Source: Lactobacillus ultunensis DSM 16047 (GTDB lineage Bacteria; Bacillota; Bacilli; Lactobacillales; Lactobacillaceae). From it: a DNA stretch of 64,000 bases. The notes under the pieces are model-generated. The model saw only the letters and a program-made list of their open reading frames with translations. It was not told where the DNA came from and did not search any database. Positions 62,696 to 64,000 of this stretch are shown one piece after another (positions within the stretch are counted from its first letter, which is position 1; each line of letters begins with the position of its first letter). The position numbers and the translations under genes were made by a program. Location: positions 34,946 to 98,945 of the forward strand of contig NZ_AZFO01000006.1 of the NCBI RefSeq assembly GCF_001436305.1. The letters run 5' to 3'.

Positions 62696-63100
62696 ATGAA
62701 AAGAATAAAGAGTATCATCTTTAGTGTACTAGTATTATTGGGCGTTGGCATGAGTTCTCAAACAATTTATGCATCTTCACAGAGCGTATACGCTCATTAT
62801 AGAGTCCATGCTAGCGGTAATGGAATTTCAAGCGGAAAAACTAACAATGTATGGCACTATTTAAACAAAAATAGGCGTGTCACTTTAAGAATTAGCAGCA
62901 GTACTGGTGCAGGTTCCGGATTATGCACATTAAAGAGAAAAGGTATTATTTTAGATAAAAATTTTGGACAAGTTTCATCTAATGTGGGAACCCATCATTT
63001 TGGTTTAAAGACTGATAAAACAAGTGGACAATACTTTTTAGAGTTCTACGGTGGTAATGCCAATAATACACATACAATTCATGGCACTATTCATGACTAA
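62696..63100 (+). CDS. Small secreted protein of unknown function
   Basis: The 134-residue product has a signal peptide (KRIKSIIFSVLVLLGVGMSS, likely cut near residue 26 after IYA). The mature part of about 105 residues is rich in Gly, Ser, Asn and beta-prone, with two cysteine-free halves except one Cys in SGLCTLKRK. No family is recognised. It lies 13 bp after vanZ with AAAGGAG, so both are co-expressed. Confidence 0.75.
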   Translation: MKRIKSIIFSVLVLLGVGMSSQTIYASSQSVYAHYRVHASGNGISSGKTNNVWHYLNKNRRVTLRISSSTGAGSGLCTLKRKGIILDKNFGQVSSNVGTHHFGLKTDKTSGQYFLEFYGGNANNTHTIHGTIHD

Positions 63101-63114
63101 TATGAAACAATTTT

Positions 63115-63162
63115 AAAGAAAAAACATCCTCCAAGTTAAACAAATTAGGATGTTTTTTCTTT
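63115..63162. terminator. Bidirectional terminator
   Basis: A 16-bp perfect stem AAAGAAAAAACATCCT with its complement and a 16-nt loop separates the convergent secreted-protein and GalT-like genes and overlaps the latter's stop. Confidence 0.9.
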
Positions 63163-63949
63163 ATTTTGAACCTTTATCGTAGAATTTTCTAAAGCATTTT
63201 GCTTCTTTATCCAATGTAATTTCATCATTCACCTGGGACAATTTATAGCCCACAAAATAAGGTGGTGCCTCAAAACGCGTAATATATTTGGCACAAATTC
63301 CGCCATCATTTCGTGGATAGAAGAATAAGTTATATGAATCGCATCTACCGTTATACATAACATTGAGCAAGTACTTGGCTCCACTCTGAATCCAATCTGC
63401 CCAGAGATCAATACTGTTACGATCAATCAAGTTAATATTCAATTCGGTATATCCCTGAACAGGATGCTTTGCAATGTTGACTTCTACTCCATTTTCATCA
63501 AATAAGGTTTCTCCTTCAAAGTTATTTGGATGGATATACTTATAGCCATCTTCATGTTCAAAACCAACAATCTGCATATGCGGATGAATTAATGAACCAC
63601 CAGAATGTGGACCGTAATTTTTATACCAAACCACTGATTGATACTTAATATTCTGATTCATCCGCTCAAAACAATCTAAACTAAAATGCATCAACTTACG
63701 ATTATGTTCTTGCGTATATGTGCTAATATCACCATGATGCTCACTAGATTCAATCAAAACGGTCTGTAGCGTATCACGTAACGTAGGGTATTTGTTATGA
63801 AGCCAGATGAGATCATCTTCTCTTTGATAAATATCAGTCAAATTTTCAATGTCACAAAAAGGACAAGCATTTTTAGGCTTATCCTTACGATAAGATTGGG
63901 GCTTATTTTTAGCCACACTCAATTGAAAAACAAGTGGATTATTATTCAT
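63161..63949 (-). CDS. Galactose-1-phosphate uridylyltransferase-like protein (DUF4931 type)
   Basis: The 262-residue protein has the HIT-superfamily histidine motif SLIHPHMQIVGF and a zinc-type CPFCD near residue 30, as in GalT. It is shorter than class I GalT and fits the DUF4931 group, whose substrate is not established. AAAGGAAAG precedes the ATG at 63949. Upstream sequence to 64000 holds a possible TATAAC -10. Confidence 0.75.
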   Translation of the reverse strand: MNNNPLVFQLSVAKNKPQSYRKDKPKNACPFCDIENLTDIYQREDDLIWLHNKYPTLRDTLQTVLIESSEHHGDISTYTQEHNRKLMHFSLDCFERMNQNIKYQSVVWYKNYGPHSGGSLIHPHMQIVGFEHEDGYKYIHPNNFEGETLFDENGVEVNIAKHPVQGYTELNINLIDRNSIDLWADWIQSGAKYLLNVMYNGRCDSYNLFFYPRNDGGICAKYITRFEAPPYFVGYKLSQVNDEITLDKEAKCFRKFYDKGSK

Positions 63950-64000
63950 AATCTTTCCTTTAAAAATAAATATTGTTATACGCGTGGTGCTAGTTAAATC

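Overview
The window is AT-rich Firmicute DNA with strong GGAGG-type ribosome binding sites. The gene content (oligoendopeptidase F, C69 dipeptidase, MurE beside an aspartate racemase, fruRKA, L-lactate oxidase, a cinnamoyl esterase with the known lactobacillus catalytic spacing, LytTR/HPK10 regulators and an EntA-type immunity protein) points to a Lactobacillus of the acidophilus/helveticus/crispatus group. The genus is well supported; the species is an inference. No tRNA, rRNA, CRISPR array or insertion sequence was seen.

Layout. 0-14.5 kb: Fic fragment, LCP cell-wall ligase, PepF, a deletion-damaged Axe-Txe toxin-antitoxin pair, lactate permease, an FMN-binding protein, a Zn/Mn ABC importer with an ArsR regulator, the fructose operon fruR-fruK-fruA, and a complete Fic gene. 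14.5-35.5 kb: an accessory block dominated by small membrane proteins, two CPBP membrane proteins, an ABC exporter, three HPK10-type histidine kinases (one frameshifted) and two LytTR response regulators, interrupted by a DUF2975/XRE cassette, an AAA ATPase, a GH31 alpha-glucosidase, an immunity-like protein and L-lactate oxidase. 35.8-44 kb: racemase-murE, an OmpR-type two-component system and a two-subunit multidrug ABC exporter (one half frameshifted). 43.9-50 kb: the conserved rsmG-noc-parA-parB-DUF951-ychF-DUF1129 cluster and CvpA. 50-61 kb: ApbE, a tyrosine phosphatase, two FMN reductases with a TetR regulator, PepD, a TetR-controlled FtsX-type ABC system, a phosphatase, a cinnamoyl esterase and YaaA. 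61-64 kb: a frameshifted Rgg-like regulator, an 11-codon ORF with a strong RBS, VanZ, a secreted protein, and a GalT-like protein.

Main result. Four promoters in the 17.9-33.4 kb block share one architecture: two 9-bp half-sites (consensus about RAATTGGWC) exactly 21 bp apart, followed after exactly 29 bp by a -10-like hexamer. They sit before four operons of the block, including the operon that encodes its own kinases and regulator. This looks like a LytTR peptide-sensing regulon made of putative immunity/export functions, with no bacteriocin or inducing-peptide gene visible in the window. A second striking signal is a 74-bp symmetric element of four 11-bp half-sites, present three times: at both ends of the complete Fic gene and once upstream of lactate oxidase. 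The AAA ATPase has a different but similarly built four-half-site operator. A third candidate system is the Rgg-like/mini-ORF/VanZ/secreted-protein cluster near the right end.
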